A stretch of DNA of 64,000 bases from Diaporthe sp. PMI_573 (GCA_021399435.1 JAJTUP010000091.1:62001-126000), one strand, 5' to 3'. Positions 10,088 through 21,403 are shown, counted from the stretch's first letter. Notes: generated by a model not told the origin, from the sequence alone. Program-made: numbers and translations.

Positions 10088-11294
10088 TTAGGTAGAAGGC
10101 TTCAAATTACTTACATAAATAAAGCGGTCGAATTCATCCTTCACCTCGCTCGCTGTGCTGTACACCTTCTGTCTCCAGCGATCGAACTCGTCGAGTTCTT
10201 GCCCTTTCTCCTGTTGTTGATCTGGGAGCTGGGAGCTCTTGTACTCTGTGGACCAAATCTTTCTGACAGACTTCACGGCGTTGCTAACCCACGCTGGGTT
10301 TCTCTTCCACTGCTCACTCAGATAGCTCTTTCGGAGTGCTGGGTGGAGGAGAATACCGGCCACGTACACGGGGGCCTGTTCGGTAAGCTGATAATACTTC
10401 TCGAACTTTAGCCAAGCCACGTGAAAGCGAGCGTAGAAGCGTGGGTTACTGAAAGACTTGTCTTTAGCCTGCGTGAAGTGATGATGGAGGAAATCCATAT
10501 GAGATAGAACTTCATCGAGTGTGTTCTCCCGGCCTTGGCGTACCGAGGTCTGGTGAAATGGTTGTAGAAACGCATGGATGTCTCGGAGCTCGTTCCAGTC
10601 GTTGTGGTCCAGCGCATCTTTCTCGATCTTGGCATGATTTTCTTGAATCCAATCCATGAACTTTGCCCGCCTCTCAATTGCCACGTCAATAAGACGGAAC
10701 CATGAATTCCAGCGTGTATCATTGTCCCTCGGCAAGGCCCTGCCAATCTTGGCCTTGAAGTCGTTGCAGATGCAGGTAGAGCTCCTTGAATACATGCACA
10801 AGTTGTGGAGCTTCCCCAGAACATTAAACTCCCGCCATTCCTCGGTGGCTTGTGCCTTCGTAATGACTCCCCCTTCTTCTTTTTCGGATAGCCTGCACAG
10901 TCGCTCATACGCCTCATCAATCCCCTCTTGCTCATCCTCCTGGATCTTCTTTGCCTTACTCCGAAAGAGGAAGGCTTGAACAATGAGGTTCATGATGTGG
11001 CCACTGCAGCGTAGTCGCCTGGCAACCGGATCTAAACCATCAATCTCTTTTGCGATATCGTCAAGCATAGTATCGTTGGCATCGTGATTATCCATCGTAA
11101 AGTAGCCAACCTTTCCCCTGAGGTCGTACTCTTCGACAACATCCAGGAAGGCCTTGGCTTGCAATTTCCCGTTGTGGCTTCCTTTGAACTCGCGCAGTGA
11201 CAATAACGCTTGAGCGACTTCTCTCGTCTCCGCATCTACAAAATGGACCACGATTGCCTGGTATGCCGCCTTCTGTTCCGATGAGGTCCAGTGT
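10088..11294 (-). pseudogene. hAT-2 transposase fragment
   Basis: The middle part of a hAT transposase. The frame begins abruptly near 11294 with WTSSEQKAAYQAIVVHFVDA and continues through GYFTMDNHDANDT, RRLRCSGHIMNL, GKLHNL and PRDNDTRWNSWFRL to DEFDRFIYV. The BED finger and N-terminus are absent. The C-terminal dimerisation domain (PxMSAExERxFS) is missing too: the frame runs into a good donor (TATGTAAGT, near 10110), but the sequence beyond is the TBP 3' flank. It is truncated at both ends and cannot encode a working transposase. Confidence 0.85.
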
Positions 11295-11470
11295 TGCTAA
11301 TAATATAAACAATACGTATATTGGCAATATGGACCCCCTCGCAATAATATCGTATTGTCAAGAGGCGATATTGTATTACCCAATATGAACATGACCCATA
11401 TTGTATTGTATTGCCAAGAACCCAATATATTGGCAGTGTGACAATACATCCAATATATACCACGTGGACC
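11295..11470. repeat. AT-rich array of CAATAT/ATATTGG motifs
   Basis: Dense short motifs on both strands (CAATAT, TATTGGCAATA, GTATTGTA) between two hAT frames. This is probably the 3' subterminal region of hAT-3, whose stop codon is at 11474. No TIR pair could be identified. Confidence 0.5.
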
Positions 11471-11473
11471 TCA

Positions 11474-12888
11474 TCATTCATCTGCCTCAGCGAAAATCTC
11501 GTCACCTTGAAAATCTCGTATCCCAAACCATGACTTCAGGCGCTCCAATGCTTCAATCACATCACTCCCAAGTCGATTTCGACGGTCTGTAATCGTTATC
11601 TTTGCCCCAGAGAAGAGTCGTTCGGGCTCCGCAGACATTGCAGGAATTGACAATATATCCACGGCCATCTTGCTCAGGCTCGGGTAGTTTTTCTGCTGCG
11701 TCTCCTCTAGCCACCATGCAAGGGCGCTCGTAAAACCATAAACCCGTTCAGACTTGCAATAACGCTCGTATTCGTCCGTGATGAGTGACGGCTGCAGGTG
11801 CTTGTTCCGCCAATTCAAGAACTCGTTCGTGGTCGCCGATGGGACCTCGCAGAGTGGAAGAGGTGATTCCACAGGCTTATATTCGTTCCACAGCGCCTCA
11901 AGCAACTCCTTCGACGACTCAACCCACTCCTTTTTCCAGTTCTCCTGGATGTAGTGCCATTTATGCGAAGGGTGGAGCACGATAGCTGCAACGTAGGCAG
12001 GTGATTCATCAGTAAGACGGTAATACTTGTCCATCTTCGCCCAGCCCGAGTTATACATCGGTGCCATCACCGGATCGTCGACATTTGCCTCCTTGCCGGC
12101 TTCGAATTGTGCCAATACGAAGTCCATAGCCAGGAGGACATTATCGAGTGTTGCAAACAATGATTCGAGAGCCTTAGTCGTCATCTTCAGCTTCTCTAAG
12201 AAGGACTTGATCTTCTCCAAGATGGTCCAGTCCTCTGAAGAGAGCTCGTCTCCAGCGCAGTCTGCTTCCATCCATTTGTTGAAATAGCCGTCAATTGCGT
12301 CTCTAAGATCCAAGGCCGCTCTCAACATGGTATACCACGAGCTCCACCTTGTGTCGTTGTCTCGCGCAAGCTTACGGTTATGGCTGATAGCAAGAAACTT
12401 TTGGCTGCGCTGAACATTCCGTTGGATGTAAACGACGAAGTTGTGAAGCTTGCCAAGAGGTCCCTTCTTCCGCCACGCTTCAATATGCTTTAGTGTCACA
12501 TTATACAGACCTGGATCGTCGCGTTCGAGCTTCTCATTGTCGGTAACGAAGAGGAAGGCTTTAGCGGCGAGATTGATGATATGACCTTGGCAGCGGAGTC
12601 GGTGAACTTTGGGATCGTATCGGATGTCATATCGGCGAAGGAGGCCTGTGGGATGTTAGAACCAGTCAGTAGAAACGGTGAGTTGTACTGACCAAGCGAA
12701 AGGGATCTCATCATTGTGTCGTTATTGCCAGCATTGTCCATCACGAAATATCCGAGTTTTGAAGCAAAGCCCCATCCGTCAACCACTTCCAAAATCGCCG
12801 CCGCGAGGTGAGAACCGTCGTGCTCACTGTCGATGTCTTTCAACGCCAAAATATGGTGTTCCAGCTGGCCGTCTTCCGTGACATACAT
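11474..12888 (-). pseudogene. hAT-3 transposase, N-terminally truncated
   Basis: Two exons, 12888-12693 and 12645-11474, are joined by a 47-nt intron (GTCAGT...CCACAG) that keeps frame. The product starts at VTEDGQLEHHILALKD, then GYFVMDNAGNNDT, HRLRCQGHIINLAAKAF, GKLHNF and ARDNDTRWSSWYTM, and ends with a complete dimerisation domain (MAVDILSIPAMSAEPERLFS). The BED finger and the first ~300 residues are missing. The 5' junction near 12880-12890 abuts the end of the ankyrin-repeat pseudogene, whose frame (LLSFLLDV) overlaps the first hAT codons, so the exact border is ambiguous. A different subfamily from hAT-1 and close in layout to hAT-2. Confidence 0.85.
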
Positions 12889-12889
12889 C

Positions 12890-15374
12890 TAGAAGGAAGC
12901 TGAGAAGATCATGACTCTCTCGCTCGGTAGATCCCGCCAGGATATGCAGTATATTGTCACCCAGGCGGTTCCGAGCAACAGGATCGGCGCCACTCCGAAG
13001 CAATGATTTTATCACTTCGCCTTTGCCATCTTGAAATTCGTCCGCGGGGATGCGGAGGATACTGTGGAATATATTATCGCCGGACCTGCCCGGCAGCGAG
13101 TGCAGACTACTCAGAATGGCCATAGTAGCGTCATCAAGGGGCGGCAAGTACCCGATTTGTTCGTAATGACGCTTCAAACGATCTTCCTCATCATCGATCA
13201 GGGCCACCTCTTCTATGGATACCAGAATTCCGCTCAACAGACTCTTTGTCATCCGGGTGAAGAGCTCGCTTCCTCCGGAACCTCTGCCGTTCATACATGG
13301 GCGACTCAATGTCGATACCGCGGGTTGAGAGGTTTTTCAGCATGGCACTACGGCCATGGTTCTCCAGATACGCCAGGGACGTAGAGATGGGTTTCTTCCT
13401 GATCAATCTATTGGTGTCTCCAACTAATGGACCCACTGGGATTCTTGCCATACGCTTCCTCGAGAACGGGTCTAGCTTCCCTCATGAATCCTTCTAAAAG
13501 GTCTTCTATCACTTCGTTCTGTCCCTTGTTCCTCTTATTTAGATTCTTATCTTGAGGAAATAAGCACTGAATGCAAGCCAGGCTATTAACTTGAAGGCTC
13601 CTGGACAGGGGCTCGATCTTGAAGGTTTGGCACATCCTCCGCCACCCAGACATCGTCCCCATGAGGAGGTTGTCGGTAAACGAGTCTTTCCATCCAGGTA
13701 TGGCCCGGGCTGCGTTAGCAAGGGCAACCTTGAGCGACTCTTCATACCCGGGCACTCTCAGGGCCGCCTCAAGGGCGGCGATTTCCAGCGACTGGTCTAA
13801 TACAATAACTCCGCATGCCCCGGGCGACCTCTGAAGCTCGGATAGGGTCTCGAGCCCACCTGTGACGACATTCAAGAGCGCCTTCTGCCAACCTGACTGG
13901 TGCTGGACCACCGATAAGAGTGCGGCCACGCGTAATTCGTCCCACTCGGACGTAGTCTGAATAGCCTTAAAGAGCGCGGACTCCAGCTTCAAGCAGCTCG
14001 GAGCGCTCATCTCCCAGTTCAGGTAGCGCAGGAGGGTCGTGTCGTCCGTGAAGCTTTTCTTCCGCTCGTCCGCAGGCAGGCGGTCATACATCTTTTTGGT
14101 AACGCAAAAGCCGTTCTGCGCAATGTCCTCGTGTAATAAGCTTGTATTCCGCACAACACTGCTGTTTTCTATCGCCTCGGTGTGTTTCCGAGTCAAGCCC
14201 GCATCGCCGTCGCTTAGCGTGTCCCCGTCTAATGTCGGCAGGTGGCACCAATGCCGCAACGCAGTGATGCATTCTGAGACCGTCCTTGGCCGCCCATTCA
14301 TTAGCAGGTGCGGCGCAACGCGCTGGTCCTCGAGCAAGGCTCCGACCAGGCCCTCGTATTCGCTGCTGCCCGACATATCTTCGGAAGACTGCAGTCGTCG
14401 CTTCTCACACAGGTACAGGAATATCTGTAACGGGACGCTGTTACTGCCAATGATGCGCACATGCCAGCTGACCCATTGTGTCCTCGCAAAAGCGTGAATC
14501 GCGCCGAGACTCATCAGCTCGGAGCAGGCTCTGGCCCACTGCTTCATCTGCCCGGTTGTACTGCGGAATGAGTCGACCTGCTCTTGTGTCAATGCATTTT
14601 GTTTGAGTAGCCGAAACAAGATGGAGAGATTCTCATTCATTTCAGCGGACACTGCTTTGCGCGCGTGATCCAGGTCGACTAGGCTCGATCCTCCGTCGTT
14701 GGTGTTCTTTGTAACCAGGCGGCAGAAGTACGCGCCAATGAGGCTCACCAAGGGGACCTGAGCTACGGACGTGGGTGAAGTTCCGGAGAAGGCTCGAAAG
14801 CTGTGGCGGAGCATTTTGAAGGCATATGGTTGATGGCCGGAGTTGAATACGTTGGCCGCAGCGTTAAGTGACGGGGTGCTATATGGGCAAACCGTATTCA
14901 GCATTTCGCTTAATTTGGTCGTCCAAAAGGTGTCACAGGGCCGCTTACACAAGTGAGTCTATACAATTCCATATTTCTGGCAAGAGCGTAGCCAGCTCGC
15001 CCCATATGGTTGGCCTTCTGTCGCTCGCCTTATCAAGCGCGTCGACCCAGTCCTGCGCGAGCTGTGGGGCGGACAAGCCTCCGTCCCAGCCCCTAGCAGT
15101 TGCAGCCCAGATCGTACGCGGGTCCTCCTCGTCATTCAGAAGTCTTGTTACGTGAATTAGATTTTCGGCTCTACGGAGGATAATGTTGCTGACTATTATA
15201 AAAAGGTTAGAAACTAGGAAACATAAGTAGTCATTGGGTAAAGTAAATCCTCTTTAAAATACCCTACAGGAGGGAAATATGCGTCTGGCAACTTACCAGT
15301 TGAGGCCGTCCAGATGGGGAGTTTTCCCTGTGTGACATCTTCGAAGAGCCTAGCTGCCTCTCTGGCCAGGATTA
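12890..15374 (-). pseudogene. Ankyrin-repeat protein gene, 3' part (split by transposons)
   Basis: This continues the gene whose 5' exon lies at 24667-24208. From 15372 the frame reads ILAREAARLFEDVTQGKLP to 15297. An intron 15296-15193 (GTAAGT...TAATAG, 104 nt) follows in frame, then a 15192-14945 exon ending at TAA. A one-base shift there leads into a 514-residue frame (to 13408) of unknown fold (Leu/Ala-rich, helical-looking). Further frame changes near 13430 and 13300 lead to a segment with ankyrin-like repeats (GEVIKSLLRSGADPVARNRLGDNILHILAG). The apparent shifts could be unrecognised introns, but three in 1.7 kb suggest decay. The gene ends at the hAT-3 junction. The biological role is unknown. 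Confidence 0.6.
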
Positions 15375-15733
15375 CCGTATTAATTGAGAAAATTCAATTT
15401 TACGCTAGCAGGCCTCCCCAGCCTTTCTAACGATAACAGGCCTAACGCGCTGCCAAAACCAGTTTAACGCCTCGCCAAGGCCGCATAACCCAATTCCCAG
15501 GTATTTCCGAGCCCCTATTGCATTCTCCTGGCCAGAACCGACTTTTGAAGCTACCGTATATACTCGACAAATTCACGATACCCCCGGTCGCCTAATTAGG
15601 CCTAATCTTACCTAGGCTGAAGCTATAGCCACCTTACTAATCTACGCTAGGTTTAGCCCCCCAGAGATGCCCATCACGTCTCTAACGCGTCGATCTTGAA
15701 GTTATTTGTTTACTGCTGGTCTCATGGGTCACA

Positions 15734-17656
15734 ATGCCTCCCCTAGGCCCAATCTCAACCAACATCCTACAAAAAAAGCCAGGGCCAAAGCCCAAGCCCC
15801 TTCATGAGCGAAAAGCTCCTTCATTTAAGCCAGTTACACGGGTAGAACGGTCATACAAGCAGAAAAAACGTGTTGAAGTTCTTCTATTTCTTTTGAACCA
15901 CCGTATCCCAGGAACTACTAGAGGTAGAGGTGGCCATTATCGACAAGACCTCCCACCTTCCCAAGATGGCTTCCGTCCTCCTACACTATTTGAAGCCTCC
16001 CAGTTCTTCAAGATCCCTGAAGCAACTATAAGGACTTGGTGGAAAAAGCGGGATCAGCTTGTACGCAAAGAGGATCAACGAAGGTATCACCCTAGATGGC
16101 CAGAGTTGGAAGACAAGCTTTACACCTGTTTTCTTACACGGCGAACAGAAAATAGAATTGTTTCTATCGGCTGGTTTCGACGAGAATCAAAAAGGCTATT
16201 TAAGGACACCTACCCTGAAAGCGTTCACCTCTGGGTATTCTCTACCGGCTGGTTTAGAGGCTTTCTACATCGACATAGGATTTCACATAGAAGGGTTACT
16301 AAGAAGGCCACCAAGCTTCCTGCAGAGTACCTTGAAGTTGTGAATAACTTCGTCAAGTTCATTAGACGTATATCTCAACCAAGAGATTCTCTCTCAGTAC
16401 CAGTATCAGCACCAGCACCAGCACCAGCACCAGCACCAGCACCAGCACCAGCACCAGCACCAGCACCAGCACCAGCACCAGCACCAGCACCAGCACCAGC
16501 ACCAGTTGTCAACAACTCACCTCCTCGGCGGTTCTCCAAATCAGCAATCCTAAATCTGGACGAAACTCCTATTCCATTTGAGTATAATTCTGGATGTACA
16601 TATACTTCTACAGGCTCGAAGTCAGTACAGGCAAAAACAGAACGGAGTGGATGGGATAAACGACAAGCTACTCTTATTCTCTACATCTCTGCAGATGGCA
16701 TACAGAGATTCAAGCCGAAGATTATATTCCATGGTACTTCAGGACCTGCAGGAAGGATATACAATCAGGAATCCTCATCCTACAGTCCTGATGTTACTGT
16801 GGAATTCAATCCTACAGCTTACAATAATGAGGAATTATTCGGTAAATGGATTACTGAAGAACTAGACGCAGTAGCTAAGGATATGAAGGATTTCCTATTG
16901 GTTATGGATGTTGCTAGATTCCATGTAACTGACACTATCAAGCAACAGTTGAAGGATCTAGGGGTTACTATTGCATTGATACCAGCTGGCTGTACTAGTC
17001 TCCTTCAGCCATTGGATACTGCAGTCAACCATCCCTTCAAGCTTTGGCTTCAGGAATTTACTGACGAATATATGACAGAGAAAGAGAAGGAAAGCCCTGG
17101 ACATATATGGACAGTCTCTGACATGCGTATAATGACTACCTGGGTAGTAGCCAGGGCAGTAAAACGTCTGGAAGAAAGGCCGGAGTTGGTTCAGAATGCC
17201 TTCATTCACACTGGAATTTCTATTCGTCCTGATGGAAGTCAGGTTAATATGGTCCGTATCAAGGATATAGAGCCTTCTCAAATCAACTGGGAAGGCTGGG
17301 AAACGGCTAAGGAACCTACCATGAAGATGGAGTATGAGGAAGTGTCTGTAACACCTCTGGAAGAGATGGACCTCTTTGTGAAGGAAGAGGAGGTTCAAGA
17401 TGTCACGGCCAGCGTTGCAGAGGGCGTGAACACCTTGAATTGGCACTATGGACGAAGATTCTACTCTAGGGAAGCAAGAGAAAGAAAAGGCCGCAGCCTT
17501 TACCGCGGGCGCGACGAGAAGTCAAGCGCGTTGGCCTGCACGCTAGATCGCGTGCTTGCATGCCCCACCTGGCCATCCAGGGTTAGGGTTCCGTCGTCGT
17601 CACACTACCCCCCGCCAAACCTCGTATATCGACGCAGTAGACTATACGGGGTTTGA
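15734..17656 (+). CDS. pogo-like DDE transposase (3' end displaced by Gypsy)
   Basis: A cut-and-paste transposase acting on the TIRs of the inner element. The ATG at 15734 opens 640 codons, of which the first 555 or so are native (to 17400). Domains: a basic N-terminus; a helix-turn-helix region (FFKIPEATIRTWWKKRDQL, ~residues 95-115); a CENP-B-like HTH (~130-210; GWFRRESKRLFKD, WFRGFLHRHRISHRRV); an Ala-Pro linker; then the DDE_1 core with AILNLDETPIPFEY (first Asp), LLVMDVARFHV (second Asp) and TSLLQPLDTAV (third Asp). After 17400 the frame runs into the LTR and stops at 17656. In the uninterrupted element the frame resumes after the 5-bp duplication at 23268-23272 as YITVAC and stop, matching the end of the relative at 24077 (CIVVAS). 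The Gypsy insertion therefore swaps only the last six residues for about 85 LTR/PPT-encoded ones. Confidence 0.88.
   Translation: MPPLGPISTNILQKKPGPKPKPLHERKAPSFKPVTRVERSYKQKKRVEVLLFLLNHRIPGTTRGRGGHYRQDLPPSQDGFRPPTLFEASQFFKIPEATIRTWWKKRDQLVRKEDQRRYHPRWPELEDKLYTCFLTRRTENRIVSIGWFRRESKRLFKDTYPESVHLWVFSTGWFRGFLHRHRISHRRVTKKATKLPAEYLEVVNNFVKFIRRISQPRDSLSVPVSAPAPAPAPAPAPAPAPAPAPAPAPAPAPAPAPVVNNSPPRRFSKSAILNLDETPIPFEYNSGCTYTSTGSKSVQAKTERSGWDKRQATLILYISADGIQRFKPKIIFHGTSGPAGRIYNQESSSYSPDVTVEFNPTAYNNEELFGKWITEELDAVAKDMKDFLLVMDVARFHVTDTIKQQLKDLGVTIALIPAGCTSLLQPLDTAVNHPFKLWLQEFTDEYMTEKEKESPGHIWTVSDMRIMTTWVVARAVKRLEERPELVQNAFIHTGISIRPDGSQVNMVRIKDIEPSQINWEGWETAKEPTMKMEYEEVSVTPLEEMDLFVKEEEVQDVTASVAEGVNTLNWHYGRRFYSREARERKGRSLYRGRDEKSSALACTLDRVLACPTWPSRVRVPSSSHYPPPNLVYRRSRLYGV
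16408..16505 (+). repeat. (AGCACC)n microsatellite coding Ala-Pro repeat
   Basis: About 16 near-perfect copies of a 6-bp unit inside the transposase gene encode an (Ala-Pro)n linker between the HTH region and the catalytic core. Being a multiple of 3, length changes keep the frame. Ala-Pro runs form extended, rigid linkers; a spacer role is inference. Confidence 0.95.
17401..17604 (-). repeat. Gypsy-2 3' LTR
   Basis: Begins TGTCACGG and ends GTCGTCACA on the + strand. Preceded by the target duplication CAAGA and followed by the polypurine tract. Identical to the other LTR as read. Confidence 0.95.
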
Positions 17657-20600
17657 TCATATGTGTCGTCGTTGCTTACGTCGGGGGTTCTTCTCTCCGT
17701 GGTCAGCTATGTTATCATCGTTGTGCGGTTGGTCGTCACGGTCTTCAGCGGCGGCGCGTATCCATTCCTGTAGCTTGATTGGTGGTCCAGCTGCGTCAGG
17801 ATATTCTTGGTGGAACTTTTCCAGTGTCACTGCAGCGTTCTTGAAGTTCCCAGCTGGGTACCACGTGTCGTCAGGGTCACAGCCTTGCCACTCGACTTGG
17901 TACTCCAGTACCTTGTTGCGGCCTGTCAGTCTGGACGCGAGGATCTTAGTGACTGCCCACTCGGCTTCGCCGTTGATCTCCTCGGGCGGCGGCGGTTCTC
18001 GTCGTTGCTGCGGTAAGGGGTCCATTGCCGCTTTCCGTAGGCGGTCAGCGTGGAAGAGGTTCCTACCACGGAAGGATGCAGGAAGGTCCAGGGCGTAACT
18101 GTGGCCGCGTTCTTCCAGTACTTGCCACGGCCCTGTCCATTGTGACTCCAGTCTCGTTGTAGGAGCTGTAGTTGTAAAGCCCTTCTTCTTGAGGAATACA
18201 TAGTCGTTGATCTTAAAGTCGACCATCCGTCGTTTCTTATTCGCTTGCCTGGCCTGCTTTTCCTGGGACGCTTCTGCGTTCTTGCGTGCTAGGTCTTGTA
18301 CTTCCTTTGTTTGTTGTATGATCTCCAAGGCTTTCTTCTTTTGATGCGAGTCGATATCAATCGTAGGCAGGTCGGTTGAGAGGGGATTGCGCGGGTCAGC
18401 GCCTAGGGCAACTTTGAGCGGGGCCATGTCGATGCTAGAGTGCCACGAGGCATTATGGCCGAAGTCGAAGGCCGGGAGGTGGACACTCCAGTCGGTCTGG
18501 TATTTGTCAATATAGAAGCGCAACTTCTGGTCAAGTTCCTGGTTGGTAATCTCAATCGCGCCTTGGGTCTGCGGATGGAGAGGACTACCGTGACGGTGCT
18601 TCGTGCCTGTGAGTTTGTTGATCGTTGCCATAAACTCAGAGATGAACGGGCCTGCGTTATCAGAGATCCAGATCCAAGGAACACCAAGGAAACGATATAG
18701 GTGGCGGTAGTACCGCTTTGCCAGGTCTTCCGCCGTATCAGTCTTTCGTCCCGGTAGCGTAGCTAAGATCCTGCTAAATTTGCAAATAAAAACCCATACG
18801 TAATTGTAGCTATAGCGGTCAGGCGGCATATCTTTGCCATCGACGGCCACGTGCTCCCACACGTGGTTCGGAATAGGTAATGGGCGTAGGAGTCCTGGGC
18901 TACGGTCATGCCGCCCCTTGTTGCGGCCGCACTTGTGGCAATTCTTCACGTAGCGTCGGACATCCTTGTTCAATCCCTCCCAGTGGTATTGGCGGCGGAT
19001 TGCCTCGATCGTCTTGTTCTGCCCTGGGTGGGCGAAGATCTTGGGTTCGTGAGCCTCGCGGATCAGAGCGGTACGTAGAAAGAGTTGGCCATTGCTCGTG
19101 AGTTCCGGGACGATCAATTTGCCTTCATATGAGCCGAGTTCTTGTTTCTCATTCTCGACCTTGATGAGGTCGACGAGGTCGGAACCCTGAACCGTATAGG
19201 GTGTCAACGCAACCTCGGCTGCGTTGATCGCAGGTTTAATCTTCTCGGGCGGGATCAGCGCCATTGTGCGTTCTTCTTGCTCACGGGCTTTGACAGTAGG
19301 GAGATCGGCAGTCTTTCGTGAGAGGGCATCAGCAGCAACGTTATCCTTGCCCGGTCGGTACTGGAATGTGATGTCGAAGTTCGAGAGGAAGTCTGCCCAG
19401 CGGACTTGCCGGGTAGAGAGGACTCGTTTTGTCGAGTAATACACGAGCGCTTGGTGGTCAGTCAGGACGAAGAACTTCATTCCGAGTAGTTCAGGCTGGT
19501 ATTGCTCAAGGGTTTGTACCACAGCGAGTAATTCGCGGTCCTGGATCGGGTAGGCTCTCTCGGCCGGGGTCATTGTCTTGGAGAAGTAACCCACCGGCTT
19601 CCACTCGCCGTCAGGTTGCTTCTGCCAGATAACTCCTCCAGTGGCGTTACGTGAGGCGTCAGTCTCGACTTTCGTTTCTCGACCCGGTACGAAGAAGGCC
19701 ATCACAGGCGCTTCGCACGCGAGTCGTTTGAGTTCTTCAAAGGCAGCTTGTTGCTCGGGGCCGCAGCTAAAGGGCACATCCTTCTTGAGTAAACGGTTAA
19801 GAGGCTCTGCGGTGCCGCTCGCGTGATGGCAGAATACGCGAATATAGTTGCAGAGGCCTAGGAATGAGCGGATCGCGGTCTTCGACTTGAGGTCTTCGAA
19901 TTTCCAGTTGTGAATAGCCTTCACTTTCTCAGGGTCGATGCGAACACCTACCCCGGCTTCCATCACAATGCCGAGGTAGTCTATCGTCGTGACGTTAAAT
20001 CGGGACTTCTTGATGTCCCCTTGAAGATCGGCTTGGCTCAGTCGGTGTATCACTTCCTCCACCTGTACCCAGTGGACTTCTTCGTCTTCCTCATCTGAAT
20101 AGATCAGAACGTCGTCGGCGTAGGCGCTCGCAAATAGGTCTAGGAGTTCGTTCAATTGGGCATTAATGAAATCCTGCCACCAAGCCGGCCCAACCTTAAG
20201 GCCGAAAGGCAGAACCTTCCACTGGAATGTACCCTGGCGTGTACGAAACGCTGTCAAGTGTTCAGAGTTCACGGCCATACGGAGTCGGTTGAAGGCCCTG
20301 ATGATATCAATCTTAGAGAATCTCTTAGCGTTGCGGCACCCAGCCACTGTCCCGTTGACATCAGGTGCGGGGACCAAACGGTCCTTCAAGAATTGGTTGA
20401 TCCAGCGGTAATCAATACAAAAGCGCTTGTCCGTAGAGTGTGGCTTTGGTACGAAGAGGACTGACGCTGCCTTGGGCTCCATACATCGCTCGATAAACCC
20501 AATCTTCAAGAGTTCGTCTGTTGTTTCCTTCTCCAGTGGAATCAATCCGATCGGTGTGCGGAAGGTCGGAGGTGAGCCGGTCAACGGATTCTTCAGTTCG

Positions 20601-21373
20601 AGCGTCACATCGTACCCGGGTCGCCGGGGCGGGAGTTTGGTAGAGGCCTTCTTCGAAAAGAAACCCTCGAGGTGGCGTAACCGTAGTGGTAACCGTTCGC
20701 GGACCAATTGAACGTGTCCTGGGTCCTCGTCTAGGGGAAAAGGTATCTTCTCGCCTCTATTGGTCCTCCACGATGGGTTGATTCCAGCGATTCCCGTAAT
20801 CTGTTGTGGCTTAGATAGCTCGAGGGGTATAGGCTCGCCAGGTAGCGGCTTATCCCTCCACCGCGCTTGTCGCGGGTCGTCATTGATCTGGGCTTGAAGG
20901 GCTGCTACGTTGACGACTGGGTCGATAGATATCGGTTGGTCGCACTTTTCGTGGGCGAGGCTCTTTTTGTCTTCTGGCCATTCCAATGTCCTTGTCCGGG
21001 GGTGTAGCCAGACATCTTTTTCTACAAACCAGTCTAGACCAATGAATACGTCATAGCCTGTTTCGGTGACCCAGAACGATTCGTCAGGGAACGTTCGACC
21101 GTCTACACACAGTGATGTTTTGAGGATGTAGGTGATGCGGCCGGCTTCTTGTTGGCGGTAGTCGGTCAAGGTGATAGGTCGTTTGAGCTTCTTAAGACGG
21201 GCGCCCAGCTGCTCCACCGCACGCTGAGCTACTGAGGGACTGACTAGCAGTCGGGCTTCTGCTCCAGTATCACAAAGGGCTTTGATCGGCACTTCTTCAC
21301 TATGCTTCTTAAGTTGAGCATTAATGAGGAAGGAGGTGGGATTCTCTCTCCCGATCTGGACTGTTGTGTACAT
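17657..21373 (-). CDS. Gypsy-2 Pol polyprotein
   Basis: About 1238 codons from the ATG at 21373 (a GTG three codons upstream is also in frame). Order: aspartic protease (ALCDTGAEARLLVS, ~residue 35); reverse transcriptase (~280-480, catalytic YADDVLIYS); RNase H (~560-680, VETDASRNATGGVIWQKQ and QDRELLAVVQTLE); integrase zinc domain (HPGQNKTIEAIRRQYHW ... CHKCGRNKG, ~790-840) and catalytic core (DGKDM; WISDNAGPFISEF; HPQTQGAIEITNQE, ~850-960); then a C-terminal chromodomain (LEYQVEWQGCDPDDTWYPAGNF, ~1160-1200), which places it among chromoviruses. That domain is known in the family to bias integration toward marked chromatin. No stops interrupt it. Gag ends 29 nt upstream in another frame. 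Confidence 0.95.
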   Translation of the reverse strand: MYTTVQIGRENPTSFLINAQLKKHSEEVPIKALCDTGAEARLLVSPSVAQRAVEQLGARLKKLKRPITLTDYRQQEAGRITYILKTSLCVDGRTFPDESFWVTETGYDVFIGLDWFVEKDVWLHPRTRTLEWPEDKKSLAHEKCDQPISIDPVVNVAALQAQINDDPRQARWRDKPLPGEPIPLELSKPQQITGIAGINPSWRTNRGEKIPFPLDEDPGHVQLVRERLPLRLRHLEGFFSKKASTKLPPRRPGYDVTLELKNPLTGSPPTFRTPIGLIPLEKETTDELLKIGFIERCMEPKAASVLFVPKPHSTDKRFCIDYRWINQFLKDRLVPAPDVNGTVAGCRNAKRFSKIDIIRAFNRLRMAVNSEHLTAFRTRQGTFQWKVLPFGLKVGPAWWQDFINAQLNELLDLFASAYADDVLIYSDEEDEEVHWVQVEEVIHRLSQADLQGDIKKSRFNVTTIDYLGIVMEAGVGVRIDPEKVKAIHNWKFEDLKSKTAIRSFLGLCNYIRVFCHHASGTAEPLNRLLKKDVPFSCGPEQQAAFEELKRLACEAPVMAFFVPGRETKVETDASRNATGGVIWQKQPDGEWKPVGYFSKTMTPAERAYPIQDRELLAVVQTLEQYQPELLGMKFFVLTDHQALVYYSTKRVLSTRQVRWADFLSNFDITFQYRPGKDNVAADALSRKTADLPTVKAREQEERTMALIPPEKIKPAINAAEVALTPYTVQGSDLVDLIKVENEKQELGSYEGKLIVPELTSNGQLFLRTALIREAHEPKIFAHPGQNKTIEAIRRQYHWEGLNKDVRRYVKNCHKCGRNKGRHDRSPGLLRPLPIPNHVWEHVAVDGKDMPPDRYSYNYVWVFICKFSRILATLPGRKTDTAEDLAKRYYRHLYRFLGVPWIWISDNAGPFISEFMATINKLTGTKHRHGSPLHPQTQGAIEITNQELDQKLRFYIDKYQTDWSVHLPAFDFGHNASWHSSIDMAPLKVALGADPRNPLSTDLPTIDIDSHQKKKALEIIQQTKEVQDLARKNAEASQEKQARQANKKRRMVDFKINDYVFLKKKGFTTTAPTTRLESQWTGPWQVLEERGHSYALDLPASFRGRNLFHADRLRKAAMDPLPQQRREPPPPEEINGEAEWAVTKILASRLTGRNKVLEYQVEWQGCDPDDTWYPAGNFKNAAVTLEKFHQEYPDAAGPPIKLQEWIRAAAEDRDDQPHNDDNIADHGEKNPRRKQRRHI

Positions 21374-21375
21374 AG

Positions 21376-21403
21376 GGACCACCGTAGAGACTTCCGGTGG
21401 TCC
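21376..21403 (-). promoter_or_regulatory. Stem-loop between gag stop and pol start
   Basis: On the minus strand a 9-bp perfect stem (GGACCACCG / CGGTGGTCC) with a 10-nt loop begins at the last base of the gag TAG codon (21405-21403). It ends two bases before the first pol ATG (21373). A structure at this exact place could act in recoding or in re-initiation after gag translation. The role is inferred; the structure is directly visible. Confidence 0.75.
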
